Source of the DNA: Blautia sp. | GTDB taxonomy: Bacteria; Bacillota; Clostridia; Lachnospirales; Lachnospiraceae | Reading direction: 5' to 3' | Length of the DNA: 64,000 bases | Assembly: GCA_023667395.1 (NCBI GenBank) | Contig: JAMPAC010000001.1 | Coordinates: forward strand, 101,529-165,528 | Shown here: one piece after another, positions 35,933 through 45,238 of the stretch | How the letters are laid out: the number at the start of each line of letters is the position of its first letter | How positions within the stretch are numbered: the first letter of the stretch is position 1 | Translations under genes and position numbers: made by a program | Notes under the pieces: generated by a model | The model's input: the letters and a program-made list of their open reading frames with translations, nothing else | Databases searched by the model: none | What the model was told of the DNA's origin: nothing

Positions 35933-37132
35933 CTATTCTTCTTTCCGGTCGTAAAATTCCGCAGGTTTGTGCAGTTCCCGATACTGTTTGGGCGTCATCT
36001 GCATCTTTTGTTTGAAAATCTTCCCAAAATAGCTTTGAGAGGGAAAATTGACATACTCCGCGACCCCTGACAATGTTTCCTCCGAATAGATCAGCAGGTT
36101 TGCCGCTTTCTCCACCCTGACGTCATTGATAAAATCCTGCAGGCCGACGCCCATCTCTTTCTTGAACAGCCTGGACAAATAACTGCTGCTGATCCCCAGC
36201 GTGTCCGCGATATCCTCCAGACGGATCTTCTCCCTGTAGTGCCTGTATACATAATCCTTGCACTGCTCTGTATAGCTGGAAGTATGGCGCTTGTCTTTCT
36301 GCTCCCGCACCCGTTTCGCCAGTTCTTCAATGGCGTGATTCCGGTAGATCAATATCTGCATGACATCCCTGCAGACCGTGCTTTTATTAATGTAAAAACC
36401 GCTGAGCCGATACGCCACCGACGGCATCAAGCCCCCTTCAATGGCGGCCCTGGCGCACAGGGTGGCGGCCACAATGGACAGGTTCCTCCAGTGTTCCAGT
36501 TCGCTCTGCCCCAGCCTGCCAATGTTCGCATCCATCTCTTTCGACAGACGGACGGCGGCTTCCACATTTCCCTCCTTTACCGCATCCAGGATCTGGCGTT
36601 CCTCCTGATAGGTATGGCGGTATATGTCCTCGTCCTCGGACCTGATGTCAAACCAGACCTGTTCCTGATGTTCCTCCTCGCTGTCCATGACCTGATAATT
36701 TGCGTCTACAAGCTGCTGATCCGTGTATTCCTTTCCCGTGATGATCTTTGCAAACATTCCCGCTGTCTGCAGCGCTTCCATCCATGTATGGTAATGCAGG
36801 CCTTTTTCCCATTTCTCCTCAACCCCATAAAAGCGATAATACCGATGTCGCTCTGTCCGGCTCATGACCTGGGTGCTAAGCGGCCCCATCATGTAGTAAG
36901 CGCTTTCCCACTTTACACAGATATAAAGCACATGGAAATCATCCCTTATGATAACCGGTTCTTCCTGCACGTCGGCGGCTTCGGTCAGCGTAAGGCGGAA
37001 AGCCTCATTCCCATAGATGGGATTATATTCGGGATTTTCCTCATAGGAAACCGGCTGGCCGTCCTGTACGCGGAAAACACCCGTATGAAAGATACGCGCC
37101 ATATGGCTCAACAGATAATTCAGGTCATTCAT
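35933..37132 (-). CDS. AraC family transcriptional regulator
   Basis: 399 residues. The C-terminal double helix-turn-helix domain (about 290-390) is clear: IRLEDIADTLGISSSYLSRL then FKKEMGVGLQDFINDVRVEK, and FPSQSYFGKIFKQKMQMTPK then QYRE. The long N-terminal part (1-280) lacks a cupin signature and is of the type found in carbohydrate regulators of Firmicutes. Its ATG overlaps the stop of the GH78-like gene (ATGA), so it is coupled to it. It probably activates this glycan cluster in response to a sugar. Confidence 0.9.
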   Translation of the reverse strand: MNDLNYLLSHMARIFHTGVFRVQDGQPVSYEENPEYNPIYGNEAFRLTLTEAADVQEEPVIIRDDFHVLYICVKWESAYYMMGPLSTQVMSRTERHRYYRFYGVEEKWEKGLHYHTWMEALQTAGMFAKIITGKEYTDQQLVDANYQVMDSEEEHQEQVWFDIRSEDEDIYRHTYQEERQILDAVKEGNVEAAVRLSKEMDANIGRLGQSELEHWRNLSIVAATLCARAAIEGGLMPSVAYRLSGFYINKSTVCRDVMQILIYRNHAIEELAKRVREQKDKRHTSSYTEQCKDYVYRHYREKIRLEDIADTLGISSSYLSRLFKKEMGVGLQDFINDVRVEKAANLLIYSEETLSGVAEYVNFPSQSYFGKIFKQKMQMTPKQYRELHKPAEFYDRKEE

Positions 37133-39492
37133 GGCTCCTGCCTTTCCGGTTCCTCCGCCACGACCTCCACTCCCTCCGGCGCTTCATACTCCATGGAAAA
37201 GGCGCCCTCCTCTGTTTTCCAGGATACTCTCACATCTCCTGCTGGTGTCTTCACCGTGCCTGACGCCCGGGTGAGGTAACCCGGCACGGGCGCAATCCGC
37301 ACTTTCCCATAGCCCGGTTCGGCCGGTCTTACTCCCAGGGTGACGCTGGGAAGTTCATATAAGATCAGCGCTCCCCAGCCATGGCACTCGCTTCTGGCAT
37401 AGGCCTCCGACTCCACGCAGGTAGTGCAGTGATTCCTGATCATGTTCCGCCAGACATCCCAGTACTGGTCCGTGTACGCATACAGCCCGGTCTTCTCCAT
37501 CGCCCGGAACAGGTAGAAACTCATGGCTACGGTACACTGTGCAAAACGCTTATCCTCCATGGTTTTTAACAGGATCTCCCGCCCCGTTCCGGCATCCAGC
37601 GTATCCGTCAGGATTCCAAACACCTGACAGTGCTGGCTGTACTCCTCCGCTCCCGGGGAATCCTGAAGCATACGGTTCCGCCCTGTGCAATGCCGGATGA
37701 CCGCTTCCTTTACTTTTTCCGCCCGCAGGAAATAGGATCTCGCGCTTTCCTTCTGCCCTATATATTCCGCCAGTTTTCCTGCATGCTGCAGGCCGTAAAT
37801 GTACAGAAGGCTCTGCATGGTGAGGGGACCCTGCAGCCCTGCCCCGGGCATTCCGTCCGTATCATTCCACTCCGCCGCCCAGTCGATAAAGGACCAGAAC
37901 TGTCCTTTCCTGTTCCGTCCGCCGATAATCCCCACATAGCCCTCCGGCGTCAGATGGCTGTCAAAGTAGTCCAGTATGCCCTGTATGGTGGGCATATGCT
38001 CCGCCACAAGTTCCCTGTCACCGAAATACATCATATGGTCATACACCATTAAAATATAATAGATGGGAAAAGTAGGGATCACATTCACATTACAGTTCGG
38101 ATAGCTGCAGTTTAACAACCCGTCCGGCCTCTTTGCGCGGCGCAGGTCGTCCATGCATTTCCGCGCCAGCCTGTCGTCCGCGCTGACCGCGTAAGTATAT
38201 AAGATCTGCTGTCTGGCATCCATGATATATTGCAGCTGTTCATAAAAGGGACAATCCTCATAAGTCTCATGCATACAGCGCCGCAGCGTCCTCTCGCTGA
38301 TCTCCCAGATGCCCTGCAGGCTGCTGTCAGACGTGGTGACTGCGGCTCCCACCTCAAGCGGATATCCGGTCTCCTCGTAGTCCAACGCGCGGAGTGTAAG
38401 GGGGGCGTCTCCGGTTAGGATATGCAGCTGTATAAACCGGAACGTGCGGAACCAGTAGGGTTCGTACACTTCCACATGAAAACCTCCCAGTCCCTGTACA
38501 TAATAGATATCCTCATAGCCCTGCAGGCGGCCATTGATCCGATCTGTCCTGTCGCCTTTCACCGGAATCCTTTCCGGTCCCGTCACTTCCTCCTGCACAT
38601 AGGCTTCGGAATACAGGAAATGCACTTCGGCGCCTGCGCCGCCGGAGAATCCCGCTTTCAGATAACCTGTCATTTCCGCCCCGGCGTCTATCTCCACGAT
38701 CTCCTCACTGCCCGCCGGAATGACAAGTTCCCTTTCCCCATGAAGAAAGTCCAGCCAGCAGTCTTTCGCATATAAGGACTTCCTGATATCCATGACATTG
38801 GGAAATGTTCTCCTTTCCCGCCTCATAAAGGGGATCGTGCGGGGGCGCATATCATTCAGGCAGCTTACCTGAGAAATCTGCGCTTTCGTATATGGTCTTG
38901 CCGAATCCCATTTTGCATCGTCATAATCCGCCCCTTTCCATCCGAATATTTCCGGATTCCCCCGGGCTGTCTCATGAATGATCAAAGGCGCGAAACGCTC
39001 CTCCTCACGCAGAAAGGATACCGTTCCATCTTTTCTGCATTTCCAGGACGCATCCGCTGAAAGATCATACCGATTTCCGTCTTCATCCTGCAGACTTCCC
39101 TTAATATACAGTCCCGGTATGGGGGTTCGGAACATCCCATGGTTTCCTTTCTCCGGATCCTCAGGATAACGGAGCACCATGACAGCCAGCACATTGACAC
39201 CCTGCCGCATCCAGGGAAGCAGCGAAACGGTATCATAAAACCAGACCTGATGATCTCCCCTGCTGGGGCCCACCTCCACAAGGCTGTCATTGAGATATAA
39301 TTTGTACCTGGTATCCGCCGATATCTCGATGGCTCCCGACGAGGGATGTCCTTCTACCTCAACTGTCTTACGAAACAGCATGATCTGCGGGATTTCCCCA
39401 TCTTCCGCCTTCCAGGACGGACTCCACACCCAGTTTGAATTTTCTGTATGTACCACTGCGGCTTTCCTCTTTTCCTTTTTCTGCGGTCTCAC
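37129..39492 (-). CDS. GH78-like alpha-L-rhamnosidase family protein
   Basis: 787 residues. N-terminal beta domains (TRYKLYLNDSLVEVGPSRGD; TGDAPLTLRALDYEETGYPL) are followed by the (alpha/alpha)6 barrel of the Bac_rhamnosid type with the CPFYEQLQYIMDAR motif (catalytic-region equivalent of DCPQREQ in GH78), SFIDWAAEWN and ECHGWGALILYELPS near the end, and a C-terminal beta domain. It should remove terminal rhamnose, or a related sugar, from plant or bacterial glycans. The start is uncertain: a GTG at 39492 lacks a good ribosome site and another GTG about 14 codons later follows AGAGGAAAG. Cytoplasmic by lack of signal peptide. Confidence 0.8.
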   Translation of the reverse strand: MRPQKKEKRKAAVVHTENSNWVWSPSWKAEDGEIPQIMLFRKTVEVEGHPSSGAIEISADTRYKLYLNDSLVEVGPSRGDHQVWFYDTVSLLPWMRQGVNVLAVMVLRYPEDPEKGNHGMFRTPIPGLYIKGSLQDEDGNRYDLSADASWKCRKDGTVSFLREEERFAPLIIHETARGNPEIFGWKGADYDDAKWDSARPYTKAQISQVSCLNDMRPRTIPFMRRERRTFPNVMDIRKSLYAKDCWLDFLHGERELVIPAGSEEIVEIDAGAEMTGYLKAGFSGGAGAEVHFLYSEAYVQEEVTGPERIPVKGDRTDRINGRLQGYEDIYYVQGLGGFHVEVYEPYWFRTFRFIQLHILTGDAPLTLRALDYEETGYPLEVGAAVTTSDSSLQGIWEISERTLRRCMHETYEDCPFYEQLQYIMDARQQILYTYAVSADDRLARKCMDDLRRAKRPDGLLNCSYPNCNVNVIPTFPIYYILMVYDHMMYFGDRELVAEHMPTIQGILDYFDSHLTPEGYVGIIGGRNRKGQFWSFIDWAAEWNDTDGMPGAGLQGPLTMQSLLYIYGLQHAGKLAEYIGQKESARSYFLRAEKVKEAVIRHCTGRNRMLQDSPGAEEYSQHCQVFGILTDTLDAGTGREILLKTMEDKRFAQCTVAMSFYLFRAMEKTGLYAYTDQYWDVWRNMIRNHCTTCVESEAYARSECHGWGALILYELPSVTLGVRPAEPGYGKVRIAPVPGYLTRASGTVKTPAGDVRVSWKTEEGAFSMEYEAPEGVEVVAEEPERQEP

Positions 39493-39572
39493 ACCAGCAG
39501 GGCGTTACATGTGCTGGCTGACGCAGGCCATCAGATCATTCAGGCAAATCAGAGGCATCGTGAAGCCCCTGG

Positions 39573-40109
39573 TTACAATGAAACATGAATCGTAAGCCCC
39601 TCATAAATCCCCACCGGCACCTCAACGCCAAAAGCGTATTCTTCCATATTGTCCTGCTCAAAACCATATACCGTCACACTTTTCCTGTCCGGATCAACCA
39701 CCCAGTACTCCCGGACTCCCGCCGTGCGGTACTTAAATAATTTCGTATAGTAATCCATCTGCCTGCTGCCGGGCGAAACGATCTCGATGATCCAGTCCGG
39801 CGCTCCCTGGCAGCCCTTATCCGTGATCTTATCTTTATCACAGACAACGCTGATATCCGGCTCCACGTAAGTTTTGTCGTTCTCGTTCAGGAAAACGGCA
39901 AAAGGGGCGGGGAAAACCTCGCACTCACCATGTTTGCTTTGGATATAATTCCCTATTTCCCGGTCAAAAAAATGAACCAGTCTCTGATGTACAGTGCTCG
40001 GCGGCGCCATGTAATAGATCTTTCCGTCGATCAGTTCCGCGCGCTCTCCGTCAGGAAGCGCGTAGATATCGTCGGTTGTATAGAAATCTTCTTTTCTTAA
40101 TGCATCCAT
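39573..40109 (-). CDS. Uma2 family (DUF820) putative endonuclease
   Basis: 178 residues with the family pattern: YTTDDIYALPDGERAELIDG, the VEPDISVVCD strand, PDWIIEIVSPGSRQMDYYTK and GVREYWVVDPDRKSVTVY. The PD-(D/E)XK-type residues (Asp of PDISVV, Glu of IIEIVSP) are present. These proteins are structurally nuclease-like, often in many copies per genome; the function is unknown. A consensus promoter precedes it. Confidence 0.87.
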   Translation of the reverse strand: MDALRKEDFYTTDDIYALPDGERAELIDGKIYYMAPPSTVHQRLVHFFDREIGNYIQSKHGECEVFPAPFAVFLNENDKTYVEPDISVVCDKDKITDKGCQGAPDWIIEIVSPGSRQMDYYTKLFKYRTAGVREYWVVDPDRKSVTVYGFEQDNMEEYAFGVEVPVGIYEGLTIHVSL

Positions 40110-40138
40110 ATGATCTTTCCGACCTCCTTTTTGACTTT

Positions 40139-40167
40139 ATTATAAACAACTTATAATGAAAAATCAA
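40139..40167 (-). promoter_or_regulatory. Promoter of the Uma2 family gene
   Basis: On the minus strand TTGATT (40162-40167), 17 bases, TATAAT (40139-40144). AAGGAGG follows before the start at 40109. Confidence 0.65.
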
Positions 40168-40175
40168 CTACTTTT

Positions 40176-41888
40176 TCATCCCTGCTTTTCCTCAAACACA
40201 ACCCTGCAATCCTTGACATGGCAGGCAATACCGCACATTATGATCCTGCCCATGCCGTCCTGCCGCGGCTGATCCGTATATCTCTCCTGTTCGATCTGCC
40301 GGATGGCTTTTTCACAGCCTGCATCCAAGTTTCCGTCCCCGACATACTTGACTTCTGCCACAATCCCAATCTTTTCGGGAAATGTCTCTATCACAATATC
40401 CGCGTATCCCTGACCGCTTTCCCGGTTGGAAAACACCCGCCAGTCTTCCCTGAACCGCAGCAGGCCAAGCAGGAATCCATGATAAAAGTTCTCCTTTAAT
40501 TCTTTCCTGACAGCCGTATCCCTGACGCTGACCGTCTCATTCAGGTATTCCGTAAAGATCCTCTGCACTGTTTCTCCGTCGGCGTTTTTGAAAGCCTCGC
40601 AGAACGTGTTCAACCGCTCCCTGTTTTCCCGTGCCTTATCCTGCATCCATTCGCTGATCTGATTTATGAAAATATTGTGGATCTCCCTGTTAGGGATAAC
40701 CAGCCTGCATCTGTTTCCATCCGCTTCTCCTCGCTGTGTCAGATACCCGGTAAGGAAAAGGACGCTCCACACATTTTCAATATTGCCATACAACCCCTTG
40801 TAGGTCAGTTCCTCATTGATTGTTTTGGCAACGGATTCTCCTGCGATCAGACGCTCAATCTCGCCCCTTGTTTCAAAGGACGCATTTTTCAGAAATCTTC
40901 TGATCACATCATTGCCGCTGGTATTTGACCAGTAATTCTGAGGCAGCAGTGTACGGTTTACCAGAAGCTTATGAACATAGCTTATTACATCCCACGGACA
41001 ATAAATATCTGCATTTCCAAAATGATACCCGTCATACCATTCCCTGACTGATTCATACTTGTCAGTAAGTTCATAATAATCCAGCATCTCTTTGACTTCC
41101 TCATCCGTAAAGCCACAGGAGGAACTCAATTCCCAATCTGTAATAGAAAAAACTTTCAGGTTATTCAACCCTGTAAAGATACTCTCCTTTGACACCCGCA
41201 GGCATCCGGTCAAAACCGCAAGCTGCAGGCTCTCATTGGTCTTTAACGCCTGCTCGAACATATTGCGGATCAGCATAAGCATCTGGTCGTAATACCCCTG
41301 TTCATCCGCCTTTGCCAGAGGCACATCATACTCGTCGATCAGGATAATGGTCTTACTGCCATAATGCTTCTCCAACAGTACGGACAATGTTCTCAGGCTT
41401 CCCATGAGCACAGCATCCGACATGGCATATATGCTTTGACCCGTTTCATCCACTGTGATCAGCTGCCTGTATGCCTTTTTTTCCTCATCCGTTATCTGGT
41501 CGCTGCCCAAAAGTTCATAAAACTTCATCGCCTCATTGCCGATGATGGAACACATCAGGGCCCGGGCGGTCTCGTAATCAGCCCCGTTGGCGCTCTTTAG
41601 GCTGACGGATACCACCGGGAACCTGCCCATATACTTTTCGCAAAGCGCCTTTTCCCTTGAAATGTCCAGACCGTCAAATATGGCCTTGTCACCCTTTATC
41701 TGAAAAAAGCATTTCAACATCGACATATTAAGAGACTTTCCAAACCGGCGGGGACGGGTAAACAGATTGACCTTGCCCCGTCTGCGCAGCAGTTCCTTGA
41801 TCATCAACGTCTTATCCACATAATAAAAATCGTCCGTGCGGATTTCTTCAAAACTCTCGACCCCGATGGGAAGCATTTTCTTTTCCAT
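40176..41888 (-). CDS. AAA-ATPase-like / PD-(D/E)XK nuclease family protein, second copy
   Basis: About 570 residues, paralogous to 16548-18245: LPIGVESFEEIRTDDFYYVD, P-loop-like TRPRRFGKSLNMSMLKCFF, Walker B-like TIILIDEYDVPLAKA and the C-terminal nuclease core GYADIVIETFPEKIGIVAEV with its Lys. The start at the MEKK methionine (41888) fits family length; an ATG three codons earlier (41897) has GGGGCGGG upstream and is equally possible. It has its own promoter and lies downstream of the contractile system operon, on the same strand but separately transcribed. Confidence 0.83.
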   Translation of the reverse strand: MEKKMLPIGVESFEEIRTDDFYYVDKTLMIKELLRRRGKVNLFTRPRRFGKSLNMSMLKCFFQIKGDKAIFDGLDISREKALCEKYMGRFPVVSVSLKSANGADYETARALMCSIIGNEAMKFYELLGSDQITDEEKKAYRQLITVDETGQSIYAMSDAVLMGSLRTLSVLLEKHYGSKTIILIDEYDVPLAKADEQGYYDQMLMLIRNMFEQALKTNESLQLAVLTGCLRVSKESIFTGLNNLKVFSITDWELSSSCGFTDEEVKEMLDYYELTDKYESVREWYDGYHFGNADIYCPWDVISYVHKLLVNRTLLPQNYWSNTSGNDVIRRFLKNASFETRGEIERLIAGESVAKTINEELTYKGLYGNIENVWSVLFLTGYLTQRGEADGNRCRLVIPNREIHNIFINQISEWMQDKARENRERLNTFCEAFKNADGETVQRIFTEYLNETVSVRDTAVRKELKENFYHGFLLGLLRFREDWRVFSNRESGQGYADIVIETFPEKIGIVAEVKYVGDGNLDAGCEKAIRQIEQERYTDQPRQDGMGRIIMCGIACHVKDCRVVFEEKQG

Positions 41889-41962
41889 ATCGCACATCTG
41901 TGATCCCGCCCCTTTCCGAAGCAATGATATCCATAAAGCATTTGTACTTTATCCGTATTCTC

Positions 41963-41991
41963 ATTATACTGTGCAAATTATGATTATTCAA
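41963..41991 (-). promoter_or_regulatory. Promoter of the second AAA/PD-(D/E)XK gene
   Basis: On the minus strand TTGAAT (41986-41991), 17 bases, TATAAT (41963-41968). It lies just after the XRE gene that closes the eCIS operon. Confidence 0.6.
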
Positions 41992-42015
41992 TGCTTTTTC
42001 TTCTGCTTCAAAACG

Positions 42016-42237
42016 CTACCGCCGCCGCTTTACCGTATCCAGCCCCAGGAAATAATCGGCGGAAACATGATAAAATTCACACAGCGAGATTACCTTTTCT
42101 ATGGGCAGCGCGTTTCTCCCCGTCTCATAGCGGGAGTATACCCTCTGGTCGATCTTCAGGTAGGCCGCCACCTCTTTCTGTCTCAGATCGTTGTCCTCCC
42201 GCAGTTCTCTCATCATGATCACATAGTTCTTTCTCAT
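42016..42237 (-). CDS. XRE-type helix-turn-helix regulator, last gene of the eCIS operon
   Basis: 73 residues from the ATG at 42237; a TTG start five codons earlier is possible. It has the XRE fold: MRELREDNDLRQKEVAAYLK then IDQRVYSRYETGRNALPIE and KVISLCEFYHVSADYFLGL. The ribosome binding site AAGGAG overlaps the stop region of the ATPase gene (TGA at 42249-42251), so it is translated as part of the eCIS operon. I infer that it feeds back on expression of the cluster. Confidence 0.82.
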   Translation of the reverse strand: MRKNYVIMMRELREDNDLRQKEVAAYLKIDQRVYSRYETGRNALPIEKVISLCEFYHVSADYFLGLDTVKRRR

Positions 42238-42248
42238 ACTTCTCCTTG

Positions 42249-44180
42249 TCAAAATCCTTTGACTGCCGTTTCATCCTTTCCCGCTTCCAACGTCAGCGCT
42301 TCCCGGAGATGATCCCCGGTGACTTCGCCGCTTCCGTCGCAGGCGGCCAGCAGCTTTGCCACGTGGGCAGCGGAACTGATCCGGGCAGGGCTCAGTTCCG
42401 ACGCTTCCGCCAACATCCCGAAATCCACATCCGACGCCACGGGTCGGCCGCCCTCCAGGCATTTTTTCCACAGCCTCTCCCTGCCCTCTCTGTCCAGATT
42501 CCGGAACCTGACCGCAAACCGGATCCGCCTCACAAAAGCATCGTCAAAATGATCCCTGAGGTTTGTGGCAAGGATCAGGATGCCTTCATATTCCTCCATT
42601 CTCTGAAGCAGGAAAGCGGCGGACACATTGGCGTATCTGTCATGGGAATCTTTGACGGCCGTCCGTTTGGCGAACAGGGCGTCCGCCTCATCGAAAAAGA
42701 GCATGTAATGACCCCGCCGGGCCGTGCGGAAGATCTCGTCCATATGCTTCTCCGTCTCCCCGATGTACTTGTCAAACACCTGGGACAGATCCACTTTCAG
42801 GAGCGGAAGCCCCAGCTGTCCGGCCAGTACGGATGCCGCCATGGTCTTGCCCGTTCCCGAGGTTCCATGGAACAGTATCTGCAGTCCCTTTCCGCCGCGC
42901 CATGCCCGCGCCAGCCTGACCACCGTTTCCAGCTGTCCCCGGCAGTCTTCCGGCAGGATGATCTCTTCCGGGTCGAATCTGTCTTCTATCAGCCTGCCAA
43001 ACCGCAGGGGCTCCTCCCTGTCCTGCATCGCCTCCCGCCAGACTTCGCGATCCGCAAGGGAACCCGCTTCCGCCTGTGCCAGTATATCCATCTTCCTCCG
43101 GCGCCTTTCCCATTCGCCGATATTCAGCCGGTAATGGTCCAGCATTTCCTCCTGCCACGGCCTGCGGTCCGGCTGTGCCAGCCAGGCGTCCAGCGCCATC
43201 TTCTTTTCTTCCCGTGACAGTGCGTCGTCCAGGGATATCCGCACATCCGCATCCTCCCTTACCAGATCCGCCTGCGCCTGTGTCTGTGCCAGGATGCACA
43301 GATGACCTCCGCCCAGGACCTGAAACAGCTTTCCATGCATGCCCGCCCACTCCTCCCTGAGGGAGCCTGAAAGCTCGTCCGACAGTTCTGCCACAACCAC
43401 AGGCATCAGAAGTACACGGAGCAGCCTCAGCGCCCGACGGATATGCGGCCAGTGAAGAGACGGCTCCTGAAACAGTTCCCTGATCCTGATAAATACGACA
43501 TATGCCCGGGTTTCCATGCAGACCCGCCGTATCAGGGTATGACTGCCGCTCCCCCTGCCTGCGTACAGCAATATCCGCAGCGGCTCCTCCGATCGCAGAT
43601 ATCCCCGCAGCCTGCGGCGCTCTTTTTCATGGAGGGGGAAAAGTCCGCGCCTTTCCGGCATTCCCTCCTCATCCGCAGATCCATGGAACGTATACCATTC
43701 TTCCCTGGGCAGTTTTCCGGTGAGCAGGAAATAAAATACTGCGGGATCCAGACACAGGGGCAGCTGCATAAGGCCGGTATCTTCCGCCATATTCCAGGCC
43801 ATGATATCACGCAGCGCCCCGCTTTTGCCGCAGAATCCCGCCACATCCGAAAAACCGACCGGCATCACCGCAGAGAGCAGATGCAGGATATATCGCAGGC
43901 TGGGGCAGTTCTCCTTATATTGATTCCTGAAATCCAGGCACAGTCCCTCCTCCAGTTCACAGCAGAAAGCAAACATCATGATCCAGTACTCCGTCTGTGT
44001 CAGGAAATAACTTTCCCGCAGGCAGACTGCCGGAAGAAATATCTGCGTTTCCCGCTCCCTCTCTTCCAGCAGCGCCTTTCTCTCTTCAAAAAAACCGGGA
44101 GACTGCTCCTGCTGCAGACCCAGAAAGACTTCCGCATATTCCTGCATATGTTCTTCCAAAGAACGGTATCCCTCCGCCAT
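42249..44180 (-). CDS. eCIS AAA+ ATPase (Afp15-like)
   Basis: 643 residues. The N-terminal 350 residues form a helical domain typical of eCIS ATPases, including a second, degenerate nucleotide-binding-like segment. The C-terminal AAA+ module has Walker A HGTSGTGKTMAAS (about 437-445), Walker B LFFDEADALF (about 493) and the arginine-rich sensor ATNLRDHFDDAFVRRIRF. In Afp/PVC loci this ATPase is needed for assembly or cargo loading. It lies between the tail protein I gene and the XRE regulator, the usual downstream end of an eCIS cluster. Confidence 0.88.
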   Translation of the reverse strand: MAEGYRSLEEHMQEYAEVFLGLQQEQSPGFFEERKALLEERERETQIFLPAVCLRESYFLTQTEYWIMMFAFCCELEEGLCLDFRNQYKENCPSLRYILHLLSAVMPVGFSDVAGFCGKSGALRDIMAWNMAEDTGLMQLPLCLDPAVFYFLLTGKLPREEWYTFHGSADEEGMPERRGLFPLHEKERRRLRGYLRSEEPLRILLYAGRGSGSHTLIRRVCMETRAYVVFIRIRELFQEPSLHWPHIRRALRLLRVLLMPVVVAELSDELSGSLREEWAGMHGKLFQVLGGGHLCILAQTQAQADLVREDADVRISLDDALSREEKKMALDAWLAQPDRRPWQEEMLDHYRLNIGEWERRRRKMDILAQAEAGSLADREVWREAMQDREEPLRFGRLIEDRFDPEEIILPEDCRGQLETVVRLARAWRGGKGLQILFHGTSGTGKTMAASVLAGQLGLPLLKVDLSQVFDKYIGETEKHMDEIFRTARRGHYMLFFDEADALFAKRTAVKDSHDRYANVSAAFLLQRMEEYEGILILATNLRDHFDDAFVRRIRFAVRFRNLDREGRERLWKKCLEGGRPVASDVDFGMLAEASELSPARISSAAHVAKLLAACDGSGEVTGDHLREALTLEAGKDETAVKGF

Positions 44181-44213
44181 CGGCCATCCTCCTGATATTC
44201 AAGACCTGCGCTT

Positions 44214-45209
44214 TTATAACAATCTCATGCGTTCCACCGGACATCCCTCCGCCGTAAGCGCCGACTCATATTCCGACAGGCAGGAGGTCACGTCCAGGAA
44301 ATACCCGCTGCTCAGCCGGTCTGTCCCATGCAGGATCACAAAATCCATCTCTATCCCTATGGGGACATTTTTCCTGAGCCAGTCCAGATAACATTCCCGC
44401 CCATTCGCCGGCTGTTCCCTGATCAGCACCACAGCCCTGCACTCCTCCGGTTCCTCGATCAGAAACGCGTCCCTTCCGGTCAGGATTCTGGTCATCTCAA
44501 TGTAATAGCCGCAAGTACCCTTTTTCTTTGCCAGGGAAATGCTCTTTTGCAGAAGTTCCCTCAAAATATCCTCATCCACCTGTTTTGCCAGTTCGCCCCA
44601 GCCGATCCAGCGCGCCAGCCTGACCGCCTGGTTTTTCGTACAAAGTTCGGGATCCAGTCTCTCCGCCAGACCGTCGATGGACTTCTCCAGCCCTAGGTAC
44701 AGATTCTGGTGCACTGCAAGGAAACGCTCCAGCTGACTGTTGCCCTGGTAGATGGCGGGCAGATATTCCGTAAAGCTTTCCTTGGGAAAAGACAGGTCAT
44801 AACCCCGGAACAGCTGCTCCTTTTCCCTGCTCCGCAGGACCCTTACGGCCAGCCTGGCATAACGGCCGCATCCATTGCCGTACAAAAGCATATTCCGATA
44901 ATCGGAACGGTACTGCGCGCTCTTTTTATGATCCCTGAACCAGGAGGCCGTATCTTCCCTCAGAAGCTGTTCCCCTTCCTCATCTATCCTGTCAAAGAGC
45001 CAGGCATACAGTTCCAGCACCGCCTCCCTGTCGATATCCAGCAGGAGATGATTCCACTCCGTTCCATCCCCGCCGCTGTCGTAGACCTGACTGACAAAGA
45101 CGGCTGTGTCTTTCTCCGGATCCACGCTCAGTCCGCCATCGTCCTGCTGGAAACCGTACTGACTGCCGCAGCGCAGCAGATTTCTGCCGGATAAACAATG
45201 TGTTGGCAT
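44214..45209 (-). CDS. eCIS baseplate/tail protein I-like
   Basis: 331 residues. The C-terminal two thirds match phage tail protein I-type baseplate proteins of eCIS: YLPAIYQGNSQLERFLAVHQ then IDGLAERLDPELCT and LARWIGWGE, LLQKSISLAKKKGTCGYYIE. It probably links the baseplate wedge to fibres or closes the plate. The first 130 residues are not recognised. GGAGG from a repeat B flank lies upstream of the ATG. Confidence 0.8.
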   Translation of the reverse strand: MPTHCLSGRNLLRCGSQYGFQQDDGGLSVDPEKDTAVFVSQVYDSGGDGTEWNHLLLDIDREAVLELYAWLFDRIDEEGEQLLREDTASWFRDHKKSAQYRSDYRNMLLYGNGCGRYARLAVRVLRSREKEQLFRGYDLSFPKESFTEYLPAIYQGNSQLERFLAVHQNLYLGLEKSIDGLAERLDPELCTKNQAVRLARWIGWGELAKQVDEDILRELLQKSISLAKKKGTCGYYIEMTRILTGRDAFLIEEPEECRAVVLIREQPANGRECYLDWLRKNVPIGIEMDFVILHGTDRLSSGYFLDVTSCLSEYESALTAEGCPVERMRLL

Positions 45210-45215
45210 CCTTTG

Positions 45216-45238
45216 ATCCTCCTATTCCAGTTCCGTTT
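45216..45238 (-). repeat. Repeat family B flank forming the end of the wedge gene
   Basis: On the minus strand ACGGAACTGGAATAGGAGG encodes the last residues (TELE, stop) of the upstream gene and at the same time the ribosome binding site of the next one. Confidence 0.5.
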
